A stretch of 39,383 nucleotides of DNA, taken from assembly GCA_020437545.1 (NCBI GenBank), contig JAGQWH010000015.1, positions 1 to 39,383 of the forward strand. The letters are read 5' to 3'. The stretch comes from Ignavibacteriota bacterium (GTDB taxonomy: Bacteria; Bacteroidota; Ignavibacteria; Tepidaquicellales; Tepidaquicellaceae). Under the pieces are notes generated by a model that ran no database searches, was not told where the DNA came from, and was given only the letters and a program-made list of their open reading frames with translations. This document shows, in pieces, positions 9,005 to 17,276 of this stretch (position 1 is its first letter; every line of letters starts with the position of its first letter). The position numbers and the translations under genes are program-made.

Positions 9005-9559
9005 TCAATACCAGTATCCCATCATATCAAGCTCTCCATCATCCGGCCATTTTTTATCTCCAACCTGTTTCACCATCAGGCAGTCATCAAATTCCTTTTC
9101 CTGTATCCCATAATTAATATGCTCTTCTATGGTCAGCCATTTCACATGTTGCTTCGTGAGTCTGTACCCGCAGTTCTCATAGAATTTATGATGATCAGCA
9201 ACGAGAAAAAGAAAATCTATATTTTCTTTATGATCTTTGATAACATTATCGAGTTCTTTTAAAAGGAGAGTGCCGTTTCCTTTCTTCTGATATTCAGGGA
9301 GGATCATCAGGTCAATGATACCCATGACCCGGATTGGCTCTTTATTATGTGTCATGACTCTGTAATCAAGACCTAGCTGTCCGATAAGTAATTTACCGTT
9401 CCACATGAGAAGTCTGTAATGAGGAAGCTGTTTAAAATAAGTTCTCCCGTGAAAATCCTCTTCCGGGAAACTTATCTTAAGCAGATCGGCTATCTGTGAT
9501 TTTGTATTTTCATTTAATCTGAATTCATCAATAAATTCAAATTTGAATTCCGGGTTCAT
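9005..9559 (-). CDS. GNAT-family N-acetyltransferase
   Basis: 184 residues from the ATG at 9557-9559; a TTG directly upstream could add one residue, but ATG is preferred. The GNAT core is seen in RVMGIIDLMILPEYQKKGNGTLLLKELD (strand 4 and the acetyl-CoA loop QKKGNG, ~80-105) and in DFLFLVADHHKFYENCGYR (strand 5 and the terminal helix, ~115-135). The substrate is unknown. The general layout recalls aminoglycoside 2'-type and other small-amine acetyltransferases, but nothing fixes this. It starts 5 bases after the stop of a second GNAT gene, so the two are probably co-transcribed. Its stop lies at the edge of a heptamer array. Confidence 0.8.
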   Translation of the reverse strand: MNPEFKFEFIDEFRLNENTKSQIADLLKISFPEEDFHGRTYFKQLPHYRLLMWNGKLLIGQLGLDYRVMTHNKEPIRVMGIIDLMILPEYQKKGNGTLLLKELDNVIKDHKENIDFLFLVADHHKFYENCGYRLTKQHVKWLTIEEHINYGIQEKEFDDCLMVKQVGDKKWPDDGELDMMGYWY

Positions 9560-9564
9560 CAATT

Positions 9565-10089
9565 TTAGTTTGTTAATTCAAATTTCATTAAAAGATCAGT
9601 CTGGTCATCGTTGCCGTATCTGAATACATGCTTGTCAAATTCAACAAAGCCATGTTTTTTATAAAAGGATAATGCCCTGTGATTGTTTTCCCAGACTCCG
9701 AGCCAGATGTATTTTAAATTGTTTGCGGATGCAATTTCAAAGGCTTTGTCAAAAAGTATCTTGCCGATATCTTTTCCTTGAAATTCTTTATAAACATATA
9801 TCCTTTCTATCTCAAGCGAGTTAGGATCATTGACATCAGTCTGCGCTTTTCCGAAATTAATTTTTAAATAACCGATCACTTTTTTATCCAGCAAAGCAAG
9901 ATAGAATTCAGAATCAGGATCATTTAATTCTTTCAATATCTTTTCAGGATCAAAACTTTCATTCAGATATTTTTCAGTGTTCTTATCATCATTGCTCATT
10001 GCAAATGTTTCAATGATTGTTTCAATGCCGATCTTCCGGATCTTTTCAAGGTCACCGGGAGTGGCTTTTATCAATTGAATATTCAGCAT
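9565..10089 (-). CDS. GNAT-family N-acetyltransferase, PaiA/spermidine-acetyltransferase-like
   Basis: 174 residues. The motifs in order are: LALLDKKVIGYLKIN (strands 2-3, ~65-78), LEIERIYVYKEFQGKDIGKILFDKA (strand 4 and acetyl-CoA pyrophosphate loop QGKDIG, ~92-115) and YIWLGVWENNHRALSFYKKHGFVEF (strand 5 and helix, ~127-152). The WENNxxAxxFYxKxGF signature is typical of the GNAT branch that includes PaiA polyamine acetyltransferases. It acts on an amine using acetyl-CoA in the cytosol; the exact substrate is not readable. It is first of a two-gene GNAT pair. Confidence 0.82.
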   Translation of the reverse strand: MLNIQLIKATPGDLEKIRKIGIETIIETFAMSNDDKNTEKYLNESFDPEKILKELNDPDSEFYLALLDKKVIGYLKINFGKAQTDVNDPNSLEIERIYVYKEFQGKDIGKILFDKAFEIASANNLKYIWLGVWENNHRALSFYKKHGFVEFDKHVFRYGNDDQTDLLMKFELTN

Positions 10090-10137
10090 ATAAAATTTAA
10101 ATTCCTGTTTTTTTATAAATTTTCAGCGCAGTGAGTT

Positions 10138-10716
10138 TTATATCATTGGTTCTTCTTTCTCATACTGCGTGCATATCACTCCGGAGGAAAATACTTTACA
10201 GCCTGTCATTTTCAGATTCTGTTTTGTGCCAATATTTTTAAAAAGTGGTATGCCTTTACCTATCAGTACAGGATTGACAAACAGCCAGTAGCCATCTATC
10301 AGATCTAGTTCCATAAGAGAATGTGCGGCAGAAGGACTCCCGAATATCAGGATCTCGCTTCCTTCAGATTGTTTGATACTGTTGATCTCTGTCTTCAGAT
10401 CATTGCTAATGACCTTGGTGTTTGGTTTGTCATTTTCCTGAATGGTTTTTGACAGAATGATCTTTCCGGCTTGGCTGTACCATTTGGAGTGCTCGATATC
10501 GTGCTTCGAGGCATCCGGTTTGTCTGCAGCAGTAGGCCAGTAATCTTCCATCATCTGATAAGTGATTCGACCGTATAAAGCTGCATCTGTTTTCTCAATG
10601 CGCTTTCCTACATAGTCAAATATCTCATCATCGATATGGATCCAATTCATCTCTCCTTTTGGTCCTGCTACAAATCCGTCTAATGAAACATGTACAAATA
10701 ATACTAACTTTCTCAT
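10138..10716 (-). CDS. Dihydrofolate reductase family protein (RibD C-terminal-like)
   Basis: 192 residues with the start MRKLVLFVHVSLDGFVAGPKG, the usual opening of the RibD-C/YyaP-like group within the DHFR fold (S-L-D-G-F). Further signs are AALYGRITYQMMEDYWP (~46-62), KIILSKTI (~85-92), and the nucleotide-binding stretch EILIFGSPSAAHSLMELDLIDGYWLFVNPVLIGKGIPLF (~121-160). Such proteins bind NADPH; most have no assigned substrate, and this one cannot be assigned to riboflavin or folate synthesis. It stands alone between the GNAT pair and a hemerythrin-like gene, all on the minus strand. Confidence 0.85.
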   Translation of the reverse strand: MRKLVLFVHVSLDGFVAGPKGEMNWIHIDDEIFDYVGKRIEKTDAALYGRITYQMMEDYWPTAADKPDASKHDIEHSKWYSQAGKIILSKTIQENDKPNTKVISNDLKTEINSIKQSEGSEILIFGSPSAAHSLMELDLIDGYWLFVNPVLIGKGIPLFKNIGTKQNLKMTGCKVFSSGVICTQYEKEEPMI

Positions 10717-10790
10717 TGTGATATTTTTATTTTTAAAGTTTATTTATGAATTTCTATAATTGCAATTTCATTAAGTACAATTAATTTCCG

Positions 10791-11255
10791 TCACTTCCAG
10801 AATGTATCAGTTTGATTTTCACAAAACTTTTCATCCGGATGATTTTTTTTGATAATGTCTAACTGTTCAACTGTAGCCGCAAGCTGTATCTCATTGAATA
10901 AAACTCTTTCCTCAAAACGAATGTGTTTCTCGAGTTCATCGGATAATTGCTTTAAGGAATTCTCAAAGTTTGAATTATTTTTTTCAGTAAATAGTTTTTC
11001 AATTAACTTATGATCATTCAATGCCTGTTTCACTAATTCATTGTCATTTCCTAAAACCGGAAAAACATATTTTTCTTCGATCTCAAAATGTTTCATAATA
11101 TGATTCTCGTAAAACCAGTCAGTATATAATTTCATTCTTTCCGCAGAAACTCCTTTTGAAAATCCTGTTCTTATTTTCCAGCAAAGCAAGAGTCCGTGAT
11201 GGTGATCTCTGCTCAGAGGCTGGATTGACGGATCTCGTTTAATCGGATTGCTCAT
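10791..11255 (-). CDS. Hemerythrin-like (HHE) domain protein
   Basis: 154 residues forming a four-helix bundle with the iron-ligand pattern of hemerythrin HHE proteins: RDHHHGLLL (~17-25), HIMKHFEIEEKYVFP (~52-66), DHKLIEKL (~81-88) and HIRFEERVLFNEI (~111-123). It probably binds a di-iron centre and senses or carries oxygen or nitric oxide, or buffers iron; which of these cannot be told. The TTTTAAC heptamer array with an embedded GC palindrome lies directly upstream of its ATG. Confidence 0.85.
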   Translation of the reverse strand: MSNPIKRDPSIQPLSRDHHHGLLLCWKIRTGFSKGVSAERMKLYTDWFYENHIMKHFEIEEKYVFPVLGNDNELVKQALNDHKLIEKLFTEKNNSNFENSLKQLSDELEKHIRFEERVLFNEIQLAATVEQLDIIKKNHPDEKFCENQTDTFWK

Positions 11256-11256
11256 A

Positions 11257-11312
11257 AGTAGAAAGTTAAAAGTTGAATCCGCCGCGGCGGATAAAAGTTG
11301 AAAGTTAAAAGT
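11257..11312 (-). repeat. TTTTAAC/TTTCAAC array with embedded GC palindrome upstream of the hemerythrin gene
   Basis: On the minus strand AACTTTTAACTTTCAACTTTT is interrupted by the perfect palindrome ATCCGCCGCGGCGGAT (11277-11292). The heptamers then resume and end 1-2 bases before the ATG at 11255. The palindrome looks inserted within a pre-existing array. Confidence 0.8.
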
Positions 11313-11315
11313 TGA

Positions 11316-11969
11316 TCAAACAGAAATTCTATTCCTGTCAACAATAAAAGCAATGATCACAAACAGCCATTGTAATTGACCCGCCCACGCTATTGCGGTT
11401 ACACTGGGCGGCGGCGGTCCAAGTATGTTTGCAATCTGAATCAATACAAGAAATGAAACAAGAAATATCAGAAGGTATTTGCCTGTTTTGTTTACAGGCT
11501 TTGTTGCTTTGTAATAGAATATCACCCCGGTAAAAAATATTAATCCTTCGATTATTACTGACAAATACGGATGATCCCATAAACCGAAACCCATCTTAAT
11601 AGTATCTTCAGCAGGTAACAACGGAAGGTCAGGTCTGTGAACTATCAGATCAAGAAACCAGTGACTGATAACACATAAAAAAATAATTAAAGAGTATTTG
11701 AATTTTTTAAGAAAAAAATAAGAGATTACTCCTAAAAGTATTCCCCATCCTGCTACCATAAGCAGACTATGTGAAACAGGGTAGTCCGTAAAATCAAGCG
11801 GTGTCATTGCTGTGATACCGGGTGAAATAACAACATGCTCTACATTAAGGAGTAGTAATGTCGGCCAGATCAGATCAAGAAACTGTGCTGCAATAAAGAG
11901 ATAGCCGAGTGAAATTACGGGTGCATATTTCTTTGCTCCGAATCCGACACCAAAATGACCGATGAACAT
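11316..11969 (-). CDS. DUF457/YdjM-like multi-pass membrane protein
   Basis: 217 residues with about six hydrophobic segments (near 17-36, 67-88, 92-110, 133-152, 164-183, 192-211). It has the His/Asp-rich loops typical of the family often labelled membrane-bound metal-dependent hydrolase: HFGVGFGAKK at the start, YPVSHSLLM (~63-71) and ISHWFLDLIVHRPDLPLLP (~101-119). Activity in this family is largely unproven. It starts right after a long TTTTAAC array. Confidence 0.75.
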   Translation of the reverse strand: MFIGHFGVGFGAKKYAPVISLGYLFIAAQFLDLIWPTLLLLNVEHVVISPGITAMTPLDFTDYPVSHSLLMVAGWGILLGVISYFFLKKFKYSLIIFLCVISHWFLDLIVHRPDLPLLPAEDTIKMGFGLWDHPYLSVIIEGLIFFTGVIFYYKATKPVNKTGKYLLIFLVSFLVLIQIANILGPPPPSVTAIAWAGQLQWLFVIIAFIVDRNRISV

Positions 11970-12093
11970 TTTTAAGTTAAAAGTTAAAAGTTAAAAGTTA
12001 AAAGTTAAAAGTTAAAAGTTGAAAGTTGAAAGTTGAAAGTTGAATACTATATAATAAATCCCAAATCAAAAATCCCAAATCCCAAATCCCAAA
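11970..12093 (-). repeat. Composite spacer: GATTTGG array, then TTTCAAC/TTTTAAC array
   Basis: Read in gene direction (minus): from the stop of the RES gene (12094-12096), about four GGGATTT units run to ~12058. A short AT spacer follows, then about ten TTTCAAC/TTTTAAC units (12044 to 11972) up to the ATG at 11969. The unit shifts from TTTCAAC distal to TTTTAAC proximal to the start, as it also does before the gene at 22273. Confidence 0.85.
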
Positions 12094-12546
12094 TCAAAAA
12101 AGTCTTTCATCCCAGAAATAATCTTCCACTCTGACAAGTTTTACATTCTTTTTAAAATCCGGATGTTCAGTATTTATCATATAACTATATTCATAAGGAA
12201 TAATTGCCGAAGGAACTTTCAAAACAAGCGATTCATTTTTTATATACCATTTAGTACCTAATTCCTGTAATCCAGAATTTCCGGATATTTTCCGCCAATT
12301 ATCAGACAGGTTTTTAATTTTTATTTGTTTAATGAATTTTTCATCATCCGGAATGGAAATTACCATCACTTTAAAATTATCAGATGGATTAACTGCGCCT
12401 TTATGTACAATTAACTCAAGAGTTGATAAAGATCTCGAACCGGTGGCATAAATTACATATTGTCCCTGCCTGTTCCATCGGTTTGCGCAACCTGTCGCCT
12501 GTAACTTGTCTGAATATTTAATTAATGAGATCCTGAATAATTCCAT
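12094..12546 (-). CDS. RES-domain toxin (NAD+-degrading family)
   Basis: 150 residues matching the RES fold: MELFRISLIKYSDKLQATGCANRWNRQGQYVIYATGSRSLSTLELIVH in outline. It carries the conserved R5, N22RW, Y31A and S37-E43 region, and PxxIIPYEYSYMINTEHPDF (~112-131), where N-x-x-H-P-D-F is the family signature. Known RES toxins (MbcT, ParT, Xre-RES systems) remove NAD+ or ADP-ribosylate targets. It lies 3 bases after the stop of its Xre/MbcA antitoxin. Its own stop TGA is the first part of a GATTTGG heptamer array. Confidence 0.85.
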   Translation of the reverse strand: MELFRISLIKYSDKLQATGCANRWNRQGQYVIYATGSRSLSTLELIVHKGAVNPSDNFKVMVISIPDDEKFIKQIKIKNLSDNWRKISGNSGLQELGTKWYIKNESLVLKVPSAIIPYEYSYMINTEHPDFKKNVKLVRVEDYFWDERLF

Positions 12547-12549
12547 TTA

Positions 12550-12984
12550 TCAGACATTGTCTCCGTATTCCATTGCTGTCAGGCGATCATTAACAAAACG
12601 AATACCTGTTATTGTATTCAGAAAAGTGATCGGACTTTTTTTCCCGAAATAAAAATTATCTGTGTTGAGCCAATCTTTAAATCTATTTAAGTTTTCAAAT
12701 ACGGTTAATCCGTGTTTGATAAGCGATATTAAAAGTACTACCTGCTCTTTCAAATTTGGATTCAGTTTATTTTCTTGCTGTTTGTATGACCGGAAAGTCT
12801 TCACGCTAACATTCAACCAGTCTGACAGAATAGTATCATTATACCCGGTTATTTTTTTAAGAGCTTCCACATATTCCCAGTCTATGGTTTTTTTCTGCAG
12901 ATATGTAAGAACTTTGCTGTCACTGATCTGAGATGGCACTTCATTAATTAAGGATGAGTAACTTGCTGTGTTTTTTGTTTTCAT
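12550..12984 (-). CDS. Xre/MbcA/ParS-type antitoxin of the RES pair
   Basis: 144 residues from the ATG at 12982-12984. A longer frame with a TTG at 13018-13020 exists, but that TTG falls inside a likely -7 promoter element, so the ATG is preferred. The N-terminal half has a helix-turn-helix (KKITGYNDTILSDWLNVSVKTFRSYKQQ). The C-terminal half is the toxin-binding (DUF2384-type) domain: LKEQVVLLISLIKHGLTVFENLNRFKDWLNTDNFYFGKKSPITFLNTITGIRFVNDRL in outline, with the typical W-L and P...L. It is predicted to neutralise the RES toxin and repress the operon. Confidence 0.82.
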   Translation of the reverse strand: MKTKNTASYSSLINEVPSQISDSKVLTYLQKKTIDWEYVEALKKITGYNDTILSDWLNVSVKTFRSYKQQENKLNPNLKEQVVLLISLIKHGLTVFENLNRFKDWLNTDNFYFGKKSPITFLNTITGIRFVNDRLTAMEYGDNV

Positions 12985-13017
12985 GATTTGCGCTTTAAAA
13001 TCTAAAATAAAATAAGG

Positions 13018-13025
13018 CAAAAGTA
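13018..13025 (-). promoter_or_regulatory. Candidate Bacteroidetes-type -7 element for the Xre-RES operon
   Basis: TACTTTTG on the minus strand fits the TAnnTTTG pattern known from Bacteroidetes vegetative promoters and lies about 34 bases before the antitoxin ATG. I found no convincing -33 TTTG at the usual distance. Confidence 0.3.
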
Positions 13026-13096
13026 CCTTAAAGACAAGGAATAATTACCCTTTAAAAATTTGCAAAATATTTTCGAGAGTAGCAAATAAAATTAAT

Positions 13097-13786
13097 TCAC
13101 GGTGCCAGTCTTTCCTTTTTCCAGATGTTATTGCTTTGAAGTTTATAAATAATGCGGTCATGAAGCCGGCTTGCCCGGCCCTGCCAGAATTCAATGCTGA
13201 AAGGAGATAAACAATACCCACCCCAGTTTTCAGGTCTTGGAACAGGTTTGTTCTGATATTCTTTTTCGAGTTCTTTAACTTTTTTTTCAAGCACATCCCT
13301 GTTTTCTATGATGCTGCTTTGTGAAGATGCGACTGCGCTGATCTGACTTCCCCTGGGACGGCTGTGGAAATATTTATCTGATTCCTCCGGTGAAATTTTT
13401 TCAACTGTTCCTTCGATCCTTACCTGTCTGTATAATTCAAACCAGAGAAAAGTCATGGCAGCGTTTTTGTTTTTTCCGAGATCATTTCCTTTCCTGCTGT
13501 CATAGTTTGTGTAAAACACAAATCCATTTTCATCAAACCCCTTGAGAAGCAGAACCCTTCCAGATGGTTTACAATCTGATGAGACTGTTGAAAGATGCAT
13601 GATATTCGGTTCGGGTATTTTACTTTTAACAGCATCATTGAACCACTTCTCAAACTGAATTATCGGATCATCTCCCATATTTTTTTCATCGATACCGTTC
13701 GATATATATTCAGTCCTGAAATTAGCAACCAGTTGTCCTATTGATTTATTATGAAACTGTCCTTTGATGTCTTTAAAAAAACTCAT
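13097..13786 (-). CDS. pdxH: Pyridoxamine 5'-phosphate oxidase
   Basis: 229 residues, normal length. It makes pyridoxal 5'-phosphate from pyridoxamine or pyridoxine phosphate with FMN and O2. The FMN and substrate motifs are in order: PSGRVLLLKGFDENGFVFYTNYDSRKGNDL (~73-102), WFELYRQVRIEGTVEKI (~114-130), SRPRGSQISAVASSQS (~141-156; the usual GAW after SQI is SAV here) and ENWGGYCLSPFSIEFWQGRASRLHDRIIY (~187-215), the diagnostic C-terminus. A TTTTAAC/TTTCAAC heptamer array lies just upstream of its ATG. Confidence 0.95.
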   Translation of the reverse strand: MSFFKDIKGQFHNKSIGQLVANFRTEYISNGIDEKNMGDDPIIQFEKWFNDAVKSKIPEPNIMHLSTVSSDCKPSGRVLLLKGFDENGFVFYTNYDSRKGNDLGKNKNAAMTFLWFELYRQVRIEGTVEKISPEESDKYFHSRPRGSQISAVASSQSSIIENRDVLEKKVKELEKEYQNKPVPRPENWGGYCLSPFSIEFWQGRASRLHDRIIYKLQSNNIWKKERLAP

Positions 13787-13792
13787 TTAATT

Positions 13793-13860
13793 AGTTGAAA
13801 GTTAAAAGTTGAAAGTTAAAAGTTAAAAGTTAAAAGTTAAAAGTTGAAAGTTAAAAGTTA
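13793..13860 (-). repeat. TTTTAAC/TTTCAAC array upstream of pdxH
   Basis: About nine to ten 7-base units on the minus strand, ending 6 bases before the pdxH ATG. This is a start-side array in gene orientation. Confidence 0.85.
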
Positions 13861-13918
13861 TATTATTTGAAGCACTAATAAATTGTAATTTAGCTCAAAT
13901 TGAAAAATTTTCAAATTA

Positions 13919-14037
13919 ATACCTAATACCTAATACTCAATACTCAATACTCAATACTCAATACTCAATACTCAATACTCAATACTCAATACTCAATACC
14001 CAATACTCAATACCCAATACTCAATACCCAATACTCA
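13919..14037 (-). repeat. TATTGAG/TATTGGG array beginning at a stop codon
   Basis: About seventeen 7-base units on the minus strand. The first TGAG contains the stop TGA (14035-14037) of the SRPBCC gene, so the array starts exactly at the end of translation. GAG and GGG variants alternate near the gene and become uniform further away. Confidence 0.88.
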
Positions 14038-14499
14038 GATCCGCCCTTTCATAAAATCAAATCCGCCTTTCCTTAGATTTATCCCGAATTCAAGATAAGC
14101 TTTAAGGCATGCTAAAAAATTTGCCCAGCCGGCTGAGTTGCCCATGAGCCATTTAATTCCGGCTTCATTATTTTCCATACTTTTCTCTGTAATGGTAAGT
14201 ATTGTTGAATTGTTTTCTCCGGAAGTAAGAAGCATTTCAACTAACAACTCTTTCCCGTCTTCACTGTCCCAGTAATATGAAATGTATTTATCCTTTTCGA
14301 TCTTTCCAATTCTTACCGGGAATACAATGTCAAACTCAGGAAACTTCCATTCCAGTGTCTTTCCTTCTTCCATTCTTCCAGTGCTTTCGGAGATGAAATA
14401 ATTTGACATTTTTTCCGGATCAACAATGGCTTCAAAAACTTCACTTGATGGTTTTTGAATTTGCATTGCTGTTTTTATTTCAAGCTTTGAATCATTCAT
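14035..14499 (-). CDS. SRPBCC / AHSA1-like (START superfamily) protein
   Basis: 154 residues. It opens with a strand and helix typical of AHSA1/SRPBCC ligand-binding proteins (IKTAMQIQKPSSEVFEAIVDPEKMSNYFISESTGRMEEGKTLEWKF in outline). It ends with the long C-terminal helix EAGIKWLMGNSAGWANFLACLKAYLEFGINLRKG, where GW is usual. Such proteins form a hydrophobic cavity; the ligand is unknown. The upstream region is shared divergently with the first sulfatase. The coding end is abutted by a heptamer array that includes the stop codon. Confidence 0.8.
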   Translation of the reverse strand: MNDSKLEIKTAMQIQKPSSEVFEAIVDPEKMSNYFISESTGRMEEGKTLEWKFPEFDIVFPVRIGKIEKDKYISYYWDSEDGKELLVEMLLTSGENNSTILTITEKSMENNEAGIKWLMGNSAGWANFLACLKAYLEFGINLRKGGFDFMKGRI

Positions 14500-14920
14500 T
14501 AATTTATTTTAATTTTATCTATAAAAAAAAGTACTAAAAATAGTTTTCAAAATTGTTTTAAAATACTTATTAAGAAAAATTCTTACTATCTAAATATCAG
14601 GTTAAAATTATTAAGTCAAATATACTCTATCATTAACTCGCGGAAGTTTTTCCGAAAAATTATTACCTGTAAATTATAAAATTAAAAAATAACTAGTAAT
14701 ATCTGTATTGCAATAAACTAAAATGATTTCTAATTTTGTTCACCTAAAATTAAACTGCCACTATCTGAAAAATTCCTTTACCTTTTTTAAAATAAATTTC
14801 TAAAACCGGGTATTTAAATCTGCTTTAAAGTATTTTATTTCTGTAAAATATTTAAAAAAAAGGGGAAATATAACATTAACTGATTCGCTATAGCGAATCA
14901 CTAAAAAAGAAAGGATCAAG
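14500..14920. other. 421-base divergent intergenic region before the first sulfatase
   Basis: Very AT-rich, with no gene or heptamer array. The only sharp structure is the 20-base palindrome at 14881-14900. A Shine-Dalgarno-like AAAGGA (14910-14915) precedes the sulfatase ATG. Confidence 0.6.
14881..14900. promoter_or_regulatory. Perfect 20-base palindrome just upstream of the sulfatase start
   Basis: TGATTCGCTATAGCGAATCA is a perfect inverted repeat, 20 bases before the ATG at 14921. It could be a dimeric repressor site or a 5'-leader hairpin. Its shape (YCGC core with complementary arms) resembles the GC-rich palindromes inside the heptamer arrays, so it may instead belong to that repeat family. 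Confidence 0.55.
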
Positions 14921-17275
14921 ATGGCACTAAAAGAATACAAACCGGGGACAGCTTTTCCCGGTGTAATAGGAAGGACATTTGACCAGTCTACACCTGCATG
15001 GCCAATGCCTAACCGCGCAAAAGAAGGCGCACCGAATGTTCTGTTCATCGTTCAGGATGATACAGGATTCGGACAAATGGGATGCTACGGCAGCCCGATC
15101 AAAACACCAAATATAGATGCACTTGCAAAAGAAGGTCTGCTGTTCAACAATATGCATACTACCGCATTGTGCTCTCCTACAAGATCTTGTGTACTCACAG
15201 GCAGGAATCATCATTCAAATGCAATGGCTTGTATCACCGAAGGTTCTACAGGTTATCCGGGAGCTAACGGATACATACCATTTGAAAATGGTTTTTTGTC
15301 TGAGATACTTAAAGAAAATGGTTACAATACATATGCTCTCGGAAAATGGCATTTAACACCTGCCGAACAGAATTCTGCAGCCGGACCTTATGACCGCTGG
15401 CCTCTCGGAAGAGGATTCGAAAGATATTACGGATTTCTCGGAGGCGATACTCATCAGTATTATCCTGAACTTGTATATGACAACCATCAGGTGGAACCAC
15501 CTAAAACACCTGAAGAAGGATATCATCTTACAGTAGATATAACCGATAAAGCAATGGGATTCATTGCTGACTCAAAACAAATAGCTCCGGACAAACCGTT
15601 CTTTATGTATTTCTGCCCTGGTGCCGGTCACGCTCCTCATCACGTTCCTAAAGAATGGGCTGACAAATACAAAGGTCAGTTCGATGACGGATGGGATGCA
15701 TACAGGGAAAAAGTATTTGCAAAACAAAAAGAACTTGGCATAATACCAAAAGATTCAGTTCTTTCCAGACATGATCCGGATGTTCAGCAGTGGGATTCAC
15801 TTTCTGATGACGAAAGAAAATTGTATTCAAGAATGATGGAAGTTTTTGCAGGATTCCTTGAGCATACCGATCACCAGTACGGAAGACTGTTTCAGTTCCT
15901 TAAAGATATCGGTGAATGGGACAACACACTTATCATGTTCATTTCAGACAACGGAGCAAGCGCTGAAGGCGGACCTACAGGTTCTGTTAATGAAAATAAA
16001 TTCTTCAATAATGTACCTGACAGTCTTGAGCAGAATCTCGCTGCAATAGATGACATAGGAGGACCTAAATATTATAATCATTATCCATGGGGCTGGACCT
16101 TTGCCGGTAATACTCCATTCAGAAGATGGAAACGTGAAACATACAGAGGAGGAGTGAGTGATCCGTTTATAGTTCACTGGCCAAATGGTATCAAATCCAA
16201 AGGCGAGATCCGTGAACAGTATGCACACGCAATTGACATGGTTCCGACAGTCCTTGATGCTCTTGGAATAGAAGCTCCGACTGAGATCAAAGGAACTACA
16301 CAATCACCAATTCAGGGTAACAGTTTTGCTCATGCATTCAATGACGGAAAAGCTGAAACCAAACATAAGGTTCAGTATTTTGAAATGATGGGACATCGTT
16401 CGATCTATCACGACGGATGGAGAGCGGTTTGTCCATGGCCGGGTGAATCATTCACTGAAGCGGGCATGGGATTCGGTGCGCCGATAGATGCTGCAAAACT
16501 GACAGAACTCGATGCAAATAACTGGGAGCTTTATGACCTTTCAAAAGATCCTACGGAAACAAACAACATTGCAAAAGATAACAGACCAAAGTTGATTGAA
16601 ATGGTTGCGCAGTGGTATGTGGAAGCAGGGAAATATAATGTTCTGCCGATTGACAGCAGGGGAGTCGAAAGACTTGCCGAGCCAAGACCTCAGATTGCCG
16701 GTCCAAGGACAACTTATACTTATTATCCGCTAACGCAAACTGTTCCTTCAAATGCTGCCGTGAACATTCTCAACCGCTCTCATTCTATTACTGTGGATGC
16801 TGAGATACCAAAAGGCGGAGCAGAAGGAGTATTGTTCAGTATGGGAGGATGTGACGGAGGTTACACTCTGTTTATAAAAGATAATAAACTTCAATACGGA
16901 TATAATTATGTTACTTCGGAATATTTTTATGTAAAATCCGTTGAAGATGTTCCTGAAGGACGTCATAAATTCAGATTCGAATTTGAAGTAAAAGGAAAGC
17001 CTGACTTTGCACATGGGAAAGGAACTCCGGGATCAGCGCAGCTTTATATTGATGACAAGCTGGTTGGAGACACGGAATTTCCGTATACAATACCTTTGGC
17101 ATTGGGTCTTGGTGCGGCTGCAGCAGTTGGAGCAGATCCCGGTTCACCGACCATTCCGGATTACGAACCGCCGTATGAATTTACAGGAACGATCTTTACT
17201 GCGGTAGTTGATGTCAGCGGAGATCTGATCAAAGATGATGAATCTGCATTGAAAGCGGTGATGGCTAGACAGTAG
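14921..17275 (+). CDS. Sulfatase (formylglycine-dependent, long cytosolic arylsulfatase type), copy 1
   Basis: 784 residues, no signal peptide. It hydrolyses a sulfate ester; the substrate is unknown. Metal ligands DD at 46-47 (IVQDDTGFG), the formylglycine motif CSPTR with Cys84 followed by LTGRNHH, GKWHLTP (~115-121), DNG in ISDNGASAEGG and HWPNGI are all present. The catalytic domain covers ~35-550. The last ~200 residues form a beta-rich domain (SHSITVDAEIPKGGAEGVLFSMGG... YIDDKLVG) seen in the ~780-residue AtsA/AtsD-like group. It ends in AVMARQ, as copy 2 ends in VAMARQ. No formylglycine-generating enzyme is in the window. AAAGGA precedes the ATG; a palindrome lies upstream and a hairpin terminator at 17389. 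Divergent from the SRPBCC gene. Confidence 0.93.
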   Translation: MALKEYKPGTAFPGVIGRTFDQSTPAWPMPNRAKEGAPNVLFIVQDDTGFGQMGCYGSPIKTPNIDALAKEGLLFNNMHTTALCSPTRSCVLTGRNHHSNAMACITEGSTGYPGANGYIPFENGFLSEILKENGYNTYALGKWHLTPAEQNSAAGPYDRWPLGRGFERYYGFLGGDTHQYYPELVYDNHQVEPPKTPEEGYHLTVDITDKAMGFIADSKQIAPDKPFFMYFCPGAGHAPHHVPKEWADKYKGQFDDGWDAYREKVFAKQKELGIIPKDSVLSRHDPDVQQWDSLSDDERKLYSRMMEVFAGFLEHTDHQYGRLFQFLKDIGEWDNTLIMFISDNGASAEGGPTGSVNENKFFNNVPDSLEQNLAAIDDIGGPKYYNHYPWGWTFAGNTPFRRWKRETYRGGVSDPFIVHWPNGIKSKGEIREQYAHAIDMVPTVLDALGIEAPTEIKGTTQSPIQGNSFAHAFNDGKAETKHKVQYFEMMGHRSIYHDGWRAVCPWPGESFTEAGMGFGAPIDAAKLTELDANNWELYDLSKDPTETNNIAKDNRPKLIEMVAQWYVEAGKYNVLPIDSRGVERLAEPRPQIAGPRTTYTYYPLTQTVPSNAAVNILNRSHSITVDAEIPKGGAEGVLFSMGGCDGGYTLFIKDNKLQYGYNYVTSEYFYVKSVEDVPEGRHKFRFEFEVKGKPDFAHGKGTPGSAQLYIDDKLVGDTEFPYTIPLALGLGAAAAVGADPGSPTIPDYEPPYEFTGTIFTAVVDVSGDLIKDDESALKAVMARQ

Positions 17276-17276
17276 T

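Noticed and set aside
13018-13020. TTG start giving a longer Xre antitoxin
   Set aside because: The extra 12 residues (PYFILDFKAQI) do not resemble the family, and the codon lies within a likely promoter element.
13919-14037. Heptamer arrays as a CRISPR array
   Set aside because: There are no unique spacers between units; the repeats are directly tandem with a 7-base period and no cas genes are nearby.
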